Source of the DNA: Streptomyces rishiriensis
GTDB taxonomy: Bacteria; Actinomycetota; Actinomycetes; Streptomycetales; Streptomycetaceae
DNA length: 64,000 nt
NCBI RefSeq assembly: GCF_030815485.1
Contig: NZ_JAUSWV010000002.1
Location: 186,001-250,000, forward strand
Reading direction: 5' to 3'
Position 1 is the stretch's first letter. Each line of letters opens with the position of its first letter. A program made the translations under genes and the position numbers. The notes beneath the pieces are model-generated. The model worked only from the letters and a program-made list of their open reading frames with translations, ran no database searches and was not told the origin of the DNA. Of this stretch, positions 39,989 through 48,771 are shown piece by piece.

Positions 39989-40356
39989 CGCTCGTCACCC
40001 TCCAGGAGCCGGCGCAGATGCTGCTCGTCGCCGGGGCTGAGCTGGGCGACGAAGCGGGCCAGGGCCGTCTCCCGGTCGGCGTCCCGGTCGAGTTCGGTAT
40101 GCATGCGCCGGGCAGTGAGCCCGGGAGCGTCCTGCACGGGGAAGTAGGCGTAGCCGCGCCCCTCCCGCCCACGGTTGACAACGCCTTTGTCGTGCAGACG
40201 GATCAGGATCGTCGCCACCGTGGTCCGGGCCAGGCCGGAGCCGAGTTCGGTCTGCACCTGGCCGGGCGTGAGCGGGGCCCCGGCGGCCCACAGCGCGGCC
40301 ATGACGGCGGCTTCGAGTTCGCCTGCCGGCCGCCGCTCGTCCTTCGCGTCGGTCAT
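39985..40356 (-). CDS. BlaI/MecI/CopY family transcriptional repressor (123 aa)
   Basis: Winged-helix repressor with the family pattern GELEAAVMAALWAAGAPLTP, GLARTTVATILIRLHDKGVV and RGREGRGYAYFPV, and a C-terminal dimerisation helix region. ATG at 40356 chosen; longer frames upstream have no family sequence. Two CTAC-N6-GTAG dyads lie 26-58 bases upstream, the expected autoregulation site. The M56 peptidase gene overlaps its stop and should inactivate it by cleavage. Confidence 0.93.
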   Translation of the reverse strand: MTDAKDERRPAGELEAAVMAALWAAGAPLTPGQVQTELGSGLARTTVATILIRLHDKGVVNRGREGRGYAYFPVQDAPGLTARRMHTELDRDADRETALARFVAQLSPGDEQHLRRLLEGDER

Positions 40357-40381
40357 GGAACGTTCCTCACTCCGCCATCGT

Positions 40382-40414
40382 CTACAGTTCAGTAGACCGT
40401 CTACAGGATTGTAG
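40382..40414. promoter_or_regulatory. Two-copy BlaI-type operator
   Basis: Two dyads of the form CTAC-N6-GTAG at 40382-40395 and 40401-40414, centres 19 bases apart (about two helical turns). They sit between divergent blaI-type (start 40356) and dedA-type (start 40482) genes. This matches the CTAC/GTAG core of actinomycete BlaI operators and could repress both directions. Confidence 0.8.
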
Positions 40415-40481
40415 TCAGTTGTCGGGTGCCACCATTTCACTGCACCCGGCGTCCGGAAGAACGACGAAGGGGCTCTCCACG

Positions 40482-41150
40482 ATGACCACAGCCGTGCACC
40501 TATCGTCGCAGCTCGCTGTCAATGTGCTGGACGCCCGGTCCCTGCTGTCCGCCTTCGGCGTGCTGGGTGTGGGTGTGGTGCTGTTCGCCGAGACCGGGCT
40601 GCTGATCGGTTTCTTCCTGCCGGGCGACTCGCTGCTGTTCACGGCTGGTCTGCTGTGCACCGGCTCCGCCGACCGCGGCCTGAGACTGTCGCTCGCCCCG
40701 CTTCTGGTCGCCGCGGCGGTGGGAGCGCTGGCGGGTGCGCAATGCGGATATCTCCTGGGCCGAAGAGCGGGCGGCGCCCTGCTGGCCCGCAGCCGCTCGG
40801 CCCGCCTGCGGGAGGGGGCGGATCGCGCGGAGGAGCTGCTGGAGCGCTACGGGTATGCGAAGGCGATTGTGCTGGCCCGCTTCGTGCCGGTGGTGCGCAC
40901 GGTCCTGAACCCGATGGCGGGCGCGCTACGGGTGCCGGTGCGGACGTTCACCGTCTGGCAGGTGACCGGTGGCCTGGTGTGGAGTCTGGGTCTGACGCTG
41001 GCGGGGTACGCGCTGGGCTCCTCCGTGCCGAACGTGGACCGCTATCTGCTGCCGATCGTCGCGGTGATCGTGGCCGTGTCGCTGATTCCGGTCGCCTCCG
41101 AGGTGTACCGCTCGCGCCGGGACGCGAAAGTGAAGGAGGGACGCGGATGA
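40482..41150 (+). CDS. DedA family membrane protein (222 aa)
   Basis: DedA/SNARE-associated (VTT) fold. Hallmarks are the first amphipathic loop FAETGLLIGFFLPGDSLLF, the central YGYAKAIVLARFVPVVRTVLN with its functionally important Arg residues, and PMAGALRVPVRTFTVWQVTG. Four to five hydrophobic segments. Members such as UptA flip undecaprenyl phosphate across the membrane; others affect membrane potential. The next gene starts inside its stop (ATGA) and encodes a PAP2 phosphatase, supporting a lipid-carrier recycling role. Confidence 0.93.
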   Translation: MTTAVHLSSQLAVNVLDARSLLSAFGVLGVGVVLFAETGLLIGFFLPGDSLLFTAGLLCTGSADRGLRLSLAPLLVAAAVGALAGAQCGYLLGRRAGGALLARSRSARLREGADRAEELLERYGYAKAIVLARFVPVVRTVLNPMAGALRVPVRTFTVWQVTGGLVWSLGLTLAGYALGSSVPNVDRYLLPIVAVIVAVSLIPVASEVYRSRRDAKVKEGRG

Positions 41151-41752
41151 TTCTCGCCTTCGATGGCTCGGCGGTCGACGGGTCGGCCTACACCGAGGTG
41201 GTGAACCTCGCCCGGCACGCTCCCGCGTGGCTGGACGACACGGTGTCGGCGTGGTCGACGTACGGACTCGCCCTGTTCGCGGTGCTCATGACCATCGGCT
41301 GGTGGCGCGCCCGGCGGGCGGGAGCCACCGCGTCGGTGACGGCGCTCGCCGTGCCGTTCGCCGTGGTCGTCGCCTACGGGGTGGATGCGGCGCTGAAGCT
41401 GCTGGTGCGCGAGTACCGGCCCTGCCAGAGCCTGCGGGTGACCACGCTGGAGGCGTGTCCTGCGCCAGGCGACTGGTCCTTCCCCAGCAACCACGCGGCC
41501 ATCGCCGCCGCGGCGGCCGTCGCCCTGCTGTTCGTGTCCCGCTGGCTCGGCGCGGTCGCCATGGTGGCCGCAGGAGCGATGGCGGCCTCGCGAGTCTGGG
41601 TCGGAGCGCACTACCCCCACGACGTGGTGGCAGGGGTCGTGGTGGGCGCTCTGGCTGCTCTGCTCGCCATGTCGGCACTGCGCAGGCGGGCGGAAACCTT
41701 GGCCCTGCGGCTCACGGCCACCCGCCTGCGTCCGCTGGTGGCGGCGTCGTGA
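41147..41752 (+). CDS. PAP2 family phosphatase (201 aa)
   Basis: Membrane lipid-phosphate phosphatase of the undecaprenyl-diphosphatase/PgpB type. The three signature motifs are present: KLLVREYRP (K-x6-RP), SFPSNHAA (PSGH-type with Asn) and SRVWVGAHYPHDVVAG (SR-x5-H-x3-D). About five membrane helices. ATG at 41147 has AGGAGG upstream and overlaps the DedA stop. Its own stop overlaps the next PAP2 gene. Confidence 0.93.
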   Translation: MILAFDGSAVDGSAYTEVVNLARHAPAWLDDTVSAWSTYGLALFAVLMTIGWWRARRAGATASVTALAVPFAVVVAYGVDAALKLLVREYRPCQSLRVTTLEACPAPGDWSFPSNHAAIAAAAAVALLFVSRWLGAVAMVAAGAMAASRVWVGAHYPHDVVAGVVVGALAALLAMSALRRRAETLALRLTATRLRPLVAAS

Positions 41753-42486
41753 AGCGCGGCGACGTCGCGGAACTGGCCGGCAGTTGCGGTCTCGGCGCAT
41801 GGGCAGCGTTCGGTGTTCTCACCATGACCGTCGTGGGCCACGACGGCACACCGCTGTTCGCGGACGCTGGCCTTCTCTCGTGGTCCACCGACCACCGGCC
41901 GGACGTGGCGGTGGCCTTCGCCCGCGGGTTGACCGCCACCGGGACGGGTGTCATCCCGTTCGCGCTGGCCGCACTGGCTGGAATCATCGCGGGACACGCC
42001 CTCCGGCAGCGCGCGCTGGCCGTTGCGCTCTGTCTGATCTGTCTCGGGTCGGGCCAAGCGCTGCGGTACGCGGTGATGACGCTCGTCGCCCGGCCGCGGC
42101 CGCCGCGGACGGACTGGGCAACGCATGCCTCAGGATGGGCTTTCCCGTCCGGTCACACCACCACTTCGGCCCTCACCGCGGGACTGCTCGTCATCGCCGT
42201 CTGCGTGCGGGGGCCGCGCGGCAGGGCCCCACTGGTGCTGATCATCGGCGGCTGGGGCGCGCTGGTCGGGCTGACCCGCATCTACCTCGGGGTGCACTGG
42301 TTCACTGACATCGTCGGCGGCTGGCTGTTCGCTCTCGGCTGGCTGGGGACGTGCCTGTGCGCCGTGAGCTGGTGGCTGCCCGAGCGCTTGACCCCCGGTA
42401 CGACGAATACGGACGTGGCACGGGAACAGAGGGAGGACCATGCGTCAGACGATCCTGGTCGTCGAGGACGATCACGCCCTGCGTGA
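41749..42486 (+). CDS. PAP2 family phosphatase, second copy (245 aa)
   Basis: Six hydrophobic segments and the full PAP2 signature: VARPRPPRTDW (K/R-x6-RP form), AFPSGHTTTS and TRIYLGVHWFTDIVGGW. It starts with GTG at 41749 in a GTGA overlap with the first PAP2 gene. It is larger and only distantly similar to its neighbour, so it is not a recent tandem duplicate. It shares the DedA operon, giving three lipid-carrier-type membrane proteins behind one BlaI-type operator. The last ~45 bases overlap the start of the broken response regulator. Confidence 0.92.
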   Translation: MKRGDVAELAGSCGLGAWAAFGVLTMTVVGHDGTPLFADAGLLSWSTDHRPDVAVAFARGLTATGTGVIPFALAALAGIIAGHALRQRALAVALCLICLGSGQALRYAVMTLVARPRPPRTDWATHASGWAFPSGHTTTSALTAGLLVIAVCVRGPRGRAPLVLIIGGWGALVGLTRIYLGVHWFTDIVGGWLFALGWLGTCLCAVSWWLPERLTPGTTNTDVAREQREDHASDDPGRRGRSRPA

Positions 42487-42980
42487 CGTGCTGGTGCGCG
42501 GGCTGCGTGACGAGGACTTCGACACCGTACCCGCACCGGATGGCGCCACCGTCCTGCGCTAGCCACCGCCGGCATCTCCGCCGCCGTACTCCACATCGGC
42601 CTGCCCGACGCCGACGGGCGGGACGTGTGCCAGGCGCGGGCAGCCCTCAAACGGGTGGCTCCGCTGCCTGCCGCCACAGCGGGAGACCTCGTACTGGACG
42701 CCGTCCGGCACCTGGTCGGCGTCCGAGGTACCCGCGGCGACCTGACGCCGACCGAGTCCCGTCTCCTGGCCGCACTCATGGCGGCCTACGGTGGCATCGT
42801 GCGGCGCCGCGAGCTGGTCCGGGTCGAGCTGGCCCGGGGGCGCCCGAGTCCATGACAACACCGTCGTCCAGTTCCTGACCCGACTGCGCCGCAAGGTGCG
42901 CGAAGCGGGCAGCGACCGGACGATCGCACGGCCCGCGGCATCGGCGACGGAGGCCGGCGCACCATGTTCGAGGGATGCCT
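42440..42980 (+). pseudogene. OmpR-type response regulator, ruined
   Basis: Begins well (MRQTILVVEDDHALRDVLVR) behind GGAGG, then meets TAG at 42560-42562 after 40 codons. Receiver sequence resumes in another frame (ISAAVLHIGLPDADGRDVCQ), then skips most of the receiver to the winged helix (LTPTESRLLAALMAAYGGIV). Another frame change leads to HDNTVVQFLTRLRRKVREAG, with the last residues out of frame again. A nonsense codon, at least three shifts and a deletion exclude function. No histidine kinase gene is adjacent. Confidence 0.88.
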
Positions 42981-43093
42981 TATAGGCCGATTGGCCGCAG
43001 GGGCGAGTGCCTTTGCAGGCGATCGGGCACCCATGTCCTGTCCGGCCCCGGGCATCTTCGAGCTACTCATCACACCCCCGTCGGGAGCCTCGC

Positions 43094-44299
43094 ATGGAAC
43101 CAGTCGCCGTCCCGAGAAACTGTCCGTTCGACTACGCCGAGGCGCTCGAGTTCGACCCTGTGCTCAAGCACTTGATGACCGAAGAGCCCGTCTCCCGCAT
43201 CCGGCTGCCCCACGGCGACGGCGAAGCCTGGCTCGTCACAGGCTACGACGATGTGCGCACGGTGACTACCGATCGGCGTTTCAGCCGTAGCGCCGTCATC
43301 GGCCGGAATTTTCCGCGCATGACCCCTGAACCCATCGTTCAGGACGAGGCGATCAACGTGATGGACCCACCGGGCAGCAGCCGCCTGCGCAGCCTGATCT
43401 CCAAAGGCTTCGCACCCCGCCACATGGAACGCATGCGGGTCCGCACCCAGCATGTCGTGGACGAGCTGCTGGACCGGATGGAGGAGCACGGTTCTCCCGC
43501 AGACCTCACGGAGCACCTGGCGGACCCCCTGCCCCTGGCCACCATCTGCGAGGTCCTCGACATCCCCGAGGCCGATCGCGCCGAACTGCGGTCCCACGCC
43601 CGGACCATGATGGACACCGGCATCGGCAACCGGGACAACGCCGTACAGGCCAAGGCCGTTCTGCGTGCCTACTTCGAGACGTTGACGGCACACCGACGGG
43701 AGAACCCCGGCGAGGACCTGATCAGCACTCTGGCCGCGGCTCGTGACGGAGATGAGATTCTCAACGACCAGGAACTGGCAGTTATGGCCATGGTCCTGCT
43801 CATCACCGGCCAGGACACCACCACCTACCAGATCGGCAACATCGCCTACGCCCTGCTCACCCGTCCCAAAGAGCTCGCCATGCTGCGCTCCGATCCTGGG
43901 ATGCTCCCGCAGGCCATCGAGGAACTGCTGCGCTTCATCCCCTTCCGTAAAGGCGTCGGCATCCCCCGCGTCGCCACCGAAGACGTGGAACTGAGCGGGG
44001 TGACGATCCGCGCCGGGGACATCGTGCACGTTTCCTATCTGACGGCCAACCGTGACGGCCGGAAGTTCGACCGCCCTGATGAGCTGGATCTGGAACGCAC
44101 TGGCCCGTCTCACATGACCTTCGGCTGGGGTGGGCATCACTGTCTCGGCGCTCCGCTCGCCACCACAGAACTGCAAGTCGCACTCGGAACCCTTCTGAAG
44201 CGCTTCCCCGACCTGAAGCTCGCGAAGCCGGCCGAAGAAGTGCGCTGGAACAGGACGTCGATCTGGCGCTATCCGCTCGCGCTGCCCGTCCTTTGGTGA
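43094..44299 (+). CDS. Cytochrome P450, CYP158-like (401 aa)
   Basis: Soluble heme monooxygenase. I-helix oxygen-binding stretch VLLITGQDTTTYQ, ExxR in AIEELLR, and heme-ligand loop FGWGGHHCLG with Cys350. Length is typical for bacterial P450s. The start ATG 43094 follows a GGGAG. In other Streptomyces a P450 beside rppA (CYP158A2 in S. coelicolor) couples flaviolin units into pigment dimers and trimers. Here an rppA gene follows about 1 kb downstream on the same strand, so the same role is likely. A redox partner is not encoded nearby. Confidence 0.92.
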   Translation: MEPVAVPRNCPFDYAEALEFDPVLKHLMTEEPVSRIRLPHGDGEAWLVTGYDDVRTVTTDRRFSRSAVIGRNFPRMTPEPIVQDEAINVMDPPGSSRLRSLISKGFAPRHMERMRVRTQHVVDELLDRMEEHGSPADLTEHLADPLPLATICEVLDIPEADRAELRSHARTMMDTGIGNRDNAVQAKAVLRAYFETLTAHRRENPGEDLISTLAAARDGDEILNDQELAVMAMVLLITGQDTTTYQIGNIAYALLTRPKELAMLRSDPGMLPQAIEELLRFIPFRKGVGIPRVATEDVELSGVTIRAGDIVHVSYLTANRDGRKFDRPDELDLERTGPSHMTFGWGGHHCLGAPLATTELQVALGTLLKRFPDLKLAKPAEEVRWNRTSIWRYPLALPVLW

Positions 44300-44380
44300 C
44301 CGCGGCACCCCCGGCAACGCCCCAAGTCCATGTGTCCGAGCTCCCCTCGTACGCCTTTGCATGGCTGCCGACCGCAGTAC

Positions 44381-44416
44381 TGCGCCCCGCCCCGCCGGGC
44401 CCAGCCGCGGGGCGCA
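44381..44416 (+). terminator. Hairpin terminator after the P450 gene
   Basis: Perfect 10-bp inverted repeat (TGCGCCCCGC at 44381-44390, GCGGGGCGCA at 44407-44416) with a 16-base loop, 82 bases after the P450 stop. It would separate the P450 from rppA transcriptionally. Confidence 0.7.
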
Positions 44417-44605
44417 GATTCCGGCTCCGGGTGTGAATCGTCCGCCTGTCGGCGGTCAAGTGTGTTCAAGAATGACGTAGTTCCTCATCCCGAATTCTCC
44501 TGATCGTGATGGGTACGGCGGAGTTCGGGATCGAGGGACCTGGTCAACGCGGAGCTCGCGGTGGCCTGCCCTCGGCCGGTGTCGCCAGGCCGACGCTCTG
44601 CCCGG

Positions 44606-44803
44606 ATGAGGAGAACTTACGCCGTGGTCGGCATCACCGAGATCTACGGCCACTGGTTTGCGGGCCGCTCGCAGAGCGAGTCAGCCGTGTCCCTGGGGTG
44701 GGATCGCAAGACGATCAGGAAGTACCTGACGCCAGCGGAGGCGTCCGGGACGGCCCTGGGCGAGCAATCCGATGATCCCTTGGTCGAGGAGACGGAGGGC
44801 TGA
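44606..44803 (+). pseudogene. IS21-type transposase, N-terminal fragment
   Basis: About 55 codons match the start of Streptomyces IS21-family (IstA) transposases: VVGITEIYGHWFAGRSQSES followed by the helix-turn-helix SLGWDRKTIRKYLTPAEA. The frame then ends at 44803 and no catalytic core is present. No inverted repeats or target duplication were found around it, so it is an old scar between the P450 and rppA genes. Confidence 0.75.
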
Positions 44804-45315
44804 ACCCCTCTTCGAGGCGGCCGCTCGTCGTCACGCCGCGACGGCATCTGAGATCCTCGGTCGCCGCAGGAAGGACCAAGCCGCCACTCCACCGGACCAT
44901 GGCCTGGGGATTCACGTGGTATTTCGCCTGGGGAAACGCGAACGTCCACACCGCCTCGCCGTGGCCGGGAACAAGGCCGTCACCGACGGCGTCGTTCCGG
45001 CTGGCCGGCAATGATCCGGGCCGTCGCATTGTGCTTCTCGTTCGACATGCGACGCTCACCCTCCCGTCGTAGCGTGAGTCAGACGGCTGATCAAGCCGTG
45101 GCGGAGCACCTTCCGCCCGAACGGGGAGAACTTGAGTCTTCGACATCTGCCCCGACCGCGCCCGTGCCAGGGTATCGAAACCGGCGCCGAAGCCCACCAC
45201 AGGTCCGTTCGCACTGTTTCCGCGCGGACGGTTCCGGGTGGCTGCCGCCGGAAGACGAATAGCCCGCATCCGGCCAGGGCCCGGCTATGTGGACCACGTC
45301 AGCGGGAGGCATTCC
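44804..45315. other. Non-coding stretch upstream of rppA
   Basis: No gene with a plausible start and composition is seen in about 510 bases. The rppA promoter should be here. No clear operator or hairpin was noticed. Confidence 0.5.
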
Positions 45316-46374
45316 ATGGCGGTTCTCTGTAGGCCGGCAATCCAGGTACCCGAGTACGTCATCACCAACGAAGAGACCCTCGAGCTGGCCCAGCGGTTGC
45401 ACGGCGACCATCCGCAGCTCGATCTGATCCTTCGCCTGATCGAGCACACGGGGGTACAGAAGCGGCATCTGATCCAGCCGATCGAGAAGGTGCTGCAGCA
45501 CCCGGGCTTCGACGCCCGCAGCGCCACCTACGAGGCCCACACCAAGGCCCGCGTTCCGGCCGTGGTGCGCCGGGCGCTCGACTACGCGGAACTGGAGCCG
45601 GAGCAGATCGACATGATCATCTACGTCTCCTGCACCGGCTTCATGATGCCCCCGCCGACCGCATGGCTCATCGGCGAGATGAACTTCCGGCCGGAGACAC
45701 GGCAGATGCCGATCGCCCAACTCGGCTGCGCGGCAGGCGGCGCGGCCATCAACCGGGCACACGACTTCTGCACGGCGTACCCCGACGCCAACGTGCTCGT
45801 CGTCGCCTGCGAGTTCTGCTCGCTGTGCTATCAGCCCACCGATCTGGGCGTCGGATCGCTGCTGTCCAACGGCCTGTTCGGCGACGGAATCGCCGCAACC
45901 GTGATCCGGGGCAACGGTGGCACCGGAGTCCGCCTGGAACGCAACGGCTCGTACATCATCCCGAGCACCGAGGACTGGATCTCCTACGCGGTCCGGTCCA
46001 CAGGTTTCCACTTCCAGCTCGACAAGCGCGTGCCCGGAACCATGGAGCCACTCGCCCCAGCACTGCAGGCCGTTGCGGAAGAGCACCAATGGAACGCCAG
46101 CAAGATGGACTTCTACATCATCCACGCGGGCGGTCCGCGCATCCTGGACGACCTGAGCCTCTTCCTGGACGTGCCACCCGAGGCGTTCCGCTTCAGCCGC
46201 GCCACCCTTACCGAGTACGGAAACATAGCCAGCGCGGTGGTACTCGACGCCTTGGCGCGCATGTTCGCCGAAGCATCAGCCCTTGAGGGCCACCGCGGCC
46301 TGATGGCCGGCTTCGGGCCCGGCATCACCGCCGAGATCGCCCTGGGCACCTGGAGTTCGGAGTTCGAATCCTGA
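45316..46374 (+). CDS. rppA: Type III polyketide synthase RppA, 1,3,6,8-tetrahydroxynaphthalene synthase (352 aa)
   Basis: Condenses five malonyl-CoA to 1,3,6,8-tetrahydroxynaphthalene, which oxidises to the red naphthoquinone flaviolin. The catalytic triad sits at the positions known from S. griseus RppA: Cys138 (in AQLGCAAGGAA), His270 (in YIIHAGGPR) and Asn303 (in TEYGNIAS). Family length is right. ATG at 45316 has GGGAGG seven bases upstream. The P450 upstream is its probable tailoring partner; an IS21 scrap and a hairpin lie between them, so the two are probably transcribed separately here. Confidence 0.95.
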   Translation: MAVLCRPAIQVPEYVITNEETLELAQRLHGDHPQLDLILRLIEHTGVQKRHLIQPIEKVLQHPGFDARSATYEAHTKARVPAVVRRALDYAELEPEQIDMIIYVSCTGFMMPPPTAWLIGEMNFRPETRQMPIAQLGCAAGGAAINRAHDFCTAYPDANVLVVACEFCSLCYQPTDLGVGSLLSNGLFGDGIAATVIRGNGGTGVRLERNGSYIIPSTEDWISYAVRSTGFHFQLDKRVPGTMEPLAPALQAVAEEHQWNASKMDFYIIHAGGPRILDDLSLFLDVPPEAFRFSRATLTEYGNIASAVVLDALARMFAEASALEGHRGLMAGFGPGITAEIALGTWSSEFES

Positions 46375-46517
46375 CGCGTCGCGCGTGCCGTCTCAACGAT
46401 GAGGATCGGGTCACTCTCACGCGCACACCGTGGATCCGGCACCGACTCAGGACGCTCGCACTTCGCGCACCTCATGTCCAGGCGTGGGCGGGCTGGGAGC
46501 CCCGGACCGCCCGGGCG

Positions 46518-47414
46518 TCAGGCCGTCAGCGCTTCGCGGAGAGTTGACGGCTGGAGTCCGAAGGTGTCGCGGATATCGCTGTCGTCCACGAGGAACGGAC
46601 GCTCGGACATGTAGCTCATCTCGGCGAACTCCCGCCACAGTGGATCGGTGAAGGACAGCAGCGTCATATCCCGTTCGGTGAGCGGCTCCAACCTCGGTTC
46701 GGGTGCTCCGTGGAGTTCGGCGAGGTCGGTCGCGGCCTGGCGCAGGGTCGTGGTGATGACCGGGGCGTGCCAGCCTCGCCCCCAGGCCCGCTCGTCGCCA
46801 CTGACCGCAACCAGCGCCGCTGCGACGTCCTCGGTGTACGAAAAGGAATGAGCCGCATCAGGGTTGCCGTGGACGAGAGCCAGTTCGCCCTCGCGGACCC
46901 GGGGCGCGACCAGCAGCGTGAACGCGGAGACTGCGCCTGGGCCCAGGTACTGGCCGGCCCGCACTTCGGTGACCCGCAGCCGCCCTTCGTCGTGGGCATC
47001 CTTGGCCTGCTGCCACAGTTGGGCCCTCACCCGACCCTTTCGGGTGTGCGGGGTCATCGGGGTGTGCTCGGTGACCGGCCCGGTGGTCTGCTGATAGCCG
47101 TAGTGGTTGCCGAGCATCACGTAGTCGGCCCCGGCACGCTCGGTCGCGGTGAGAATCGAAGCGAACAACGGCGGCATGGTCTCTGGCCAGGTCTGGTAGG
47201 CGGTCATGGCGGCGTTGAAGACCGTGGTCGCTCCGACCAGTGCCTCGGCCAGCTCGTCGGTGTGGCCCGCGTCCAGGGCGGTCCGTTCGATGCCGGGGTG
47301 GTCAGGGCCGCCGCCGCTCCGGGTGATGAGGCGGACCCGCTTGCCACTGTCGGCCAGTTGCCTGGCGGTCGCGACCCCGGTCGCACCTGCCCCGATGACG
47401 ACTGATTCAGCCAT
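46518..47414 (-). CDS. NAD-dependent epimerase/dehydratase family protein (298 aa)
   Basis: Extended SDR (NmrA/epimerase-like). N-terminal Rossmann motif VVIGAGATGVATARQLADSG; middle part with MLGNHYGYQQTTGPVTEHTP, where the usual active Tyr-x-x-x-Lys is replaced by a loose YGYQQ, so catalysis in the classical manner is doubtful. C-terminal substrate domain ends TFGLQPSTLREAL. ATG at 47414 has GGAGAG upstream. It is divergent from a GlxA-type regulator 146 bases away, which probably controls it. Confidence 0.88.
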   Translation of the reverse strand: MAESVVIGAGATGVATARQLADSGKRVRLITRSGGGPDHPGIERTALDAGHTDELAEALVGATTVFNAAMTAYQTWPETMPPLFASILTATERAGADYVMLGNHYGYQQTTGPVTEHTPMTPHTRKGRVRAQLWQQAKDAHDEGRLRVTEVRAGQYLGPGAVSAFTLLVAPRVREGELALVHGNPDAAHSFSYTEDVAAALVAVSGDERAWGRGWHAPVITTTLRQAATDLAELHGAPEPRLEPLTERDMTLLSFTDPLWREFAEMSYMSERPFLVDDSDIRDTFGLQPSTLREALTA

Positions 47415-47560
47415 GACGTTCTCTCCGATGTCCTCAGAAATGGAACGCTTCCCTGAAGGGGGAACGTGGTTCGCGGGGGCCCGACCGCTCGCCAAACTGT
47501 GCCGTGCGGACACACGGTAGGGTCAGTGGCCTGAAAGCCACGAGATCCAAGGATCTAGCC

Positions 47561-48520
47561 ATGCATCGCGTCGCCGTCCTGGCCGTCCCCGCGGTCAAGC
47601 CCTTCGACCTGTCCATGCCGTCGACCCTGCTGGGGGCCGCCGAAGTCGAAGGACGCCCCGGCTATGAGGTGACGGTGTGCACCGCCGTGCCTGGCACGGT
47701 CGCCGCTTCCGGTGGTATCGAGGTAGTGATCCGGCACGGCCTTGAGACAGTCGCAGCCGCGGACACGGTGATCGTTCCCTCAACCGGCAGCCGGCACGAT
47801 GCCGAGCCGGCCGCACTGGAGGCATTGCGGGAGGCGGCCGCCGCGGGAAAGCGCATTGCCTCGATCTGCAGCGGCGCCTTCGTCCTCGCCCAGGCCGGGC
47901 TCCTCGACGGCCGTGCTGCCACCACCCACTGGGCCCTGGCCGAGGAGCTGCAGCGCGCCTTCCCCGCGGTGCGCGTGGACGCCGACCGGCTGTTCGGCGA
48001 GGATGGACGGATCGTCACCGGTGCGGGCTCGGCCGCCGGGATCGACCTGTGCCTACACCTGATCAGCTCCGACTACGGCGCGGCTGCGGCCAATGTGGCG
48101 GCCCGGGCCGCCGTCGTCACTCCAGTGCGCCACGGCGGGCAGGCGCAGTTCGTGCAGACCCCGCTACCGGCCAAGACGGATTCCTCGTTGGACGCCGCCC
48201 GCATCTGGGCACTGCAACATCTGGACCAACCGATCTCCCTGCAGGATCTGGCCGGTCAGGCAAAGGTCAGTGTGCGGACCCTGACCCGCCGCTTCACAGC
48301 CGAGACTGGTGTGACTCCGTTTCAATGGCTGCTTCACCAGCGGCTGCTGCGGGCCCGCGAGCTGTTGGAGACCACCGATCTCACGGTCGACCACGTGGCC
48401 CGCCGCAGCGGCCTCGGCTCCGGCGAGTCGCTCCGCCAGCACCTGAGCCGCCAGATCGGCATGACCCCGGCCGCCTACCGGGGCGCTTTCACCCACCGCC
48501 CGAGCGCGAAGACTGGGTAG
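47561..48520 (+). CDS. GlxA family AraC-type transcriptional regulator with DJ-1/PfpI-like domain (319 aa)
   Basis: N-terminal DJ-1/PfpI-like ligand domain (residues ~1-180) with the nucleophile-elbow-like ICSGAFVLAQAGLLDG and ATTHWALAEELQRAFP. C-terminal AraC domain has two helix-turn-helix units (SLQDLAGQAKVSVRTLTRRF and LTVDHVARRSGLGSGESLRQ). Proteins of this layout are usually activators. ATG at 47561 is used. The divergent epimerase-like gene is the likely target. The ligand is unknown. Confidence 0.93.
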   Translation: MHRVAVLAVPAVKPFDLSMPSTLLGAAEVEGRPGYEVTVCTAVPGTVAASGGIEVVIRHGLETVAAADTVIVPSTGSRHDAEPAALEALREAAAAGKRIASICSGAFVLAQAGLLDGRAATTHWALAEELQRAFPAVRVDADRLFGEDGRIVTGAGSAAGIDLCLHLISSDYGAAAANVAARAAVVTPVRHGGQAQFVQTPLPAKTDSSLDAARIWALQHLDQPISLQDLAGQAKVSVRTLTRRFTAETGVTPFQWLLHQRLLRARELLETTDLTVDHVARRSGLGSGESLRQHLSRQIGMTPAAYRGAFTHRPSAKTG

Positions 48521-48771
48521 TGACCGCGCGTGCCTTGCCCGGATCTGGCGTCCAGGTAGAGGTCGGCGCGGGTGTCACGGCCCTCACCGGTTGGATGCGG
48601 ACGGTGGCGCGGCCGGCCAGGCACTTCTGAGCCTCTGACAGAGGAGTCATTCGGCTAGGTCAACGTCGACTCCCCCACTGAGTCGGACGGTACATGCCAC
48701 GATCGCGTCCCACCGGAAACCCTCATCCCACGTGCCGGCTCCGGCTGCCTGCAGCCGATGCGGCTCGACAG
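48521..48771. other. Intergenic region between convergent genes
   Basis: About 250 bases with no gene or clear hairpin. A minus-strand frame ending at 48647 looks faintly protein-like but has no start signal. Confidence 0.4.

Noticed and set aside
43094..44299. P450 as an additional rubber-degrading oxygenase
   Set aside because: It is 10 kb away, beside rppA, where CYP158-type enzymes are expected to act on flaviolin.
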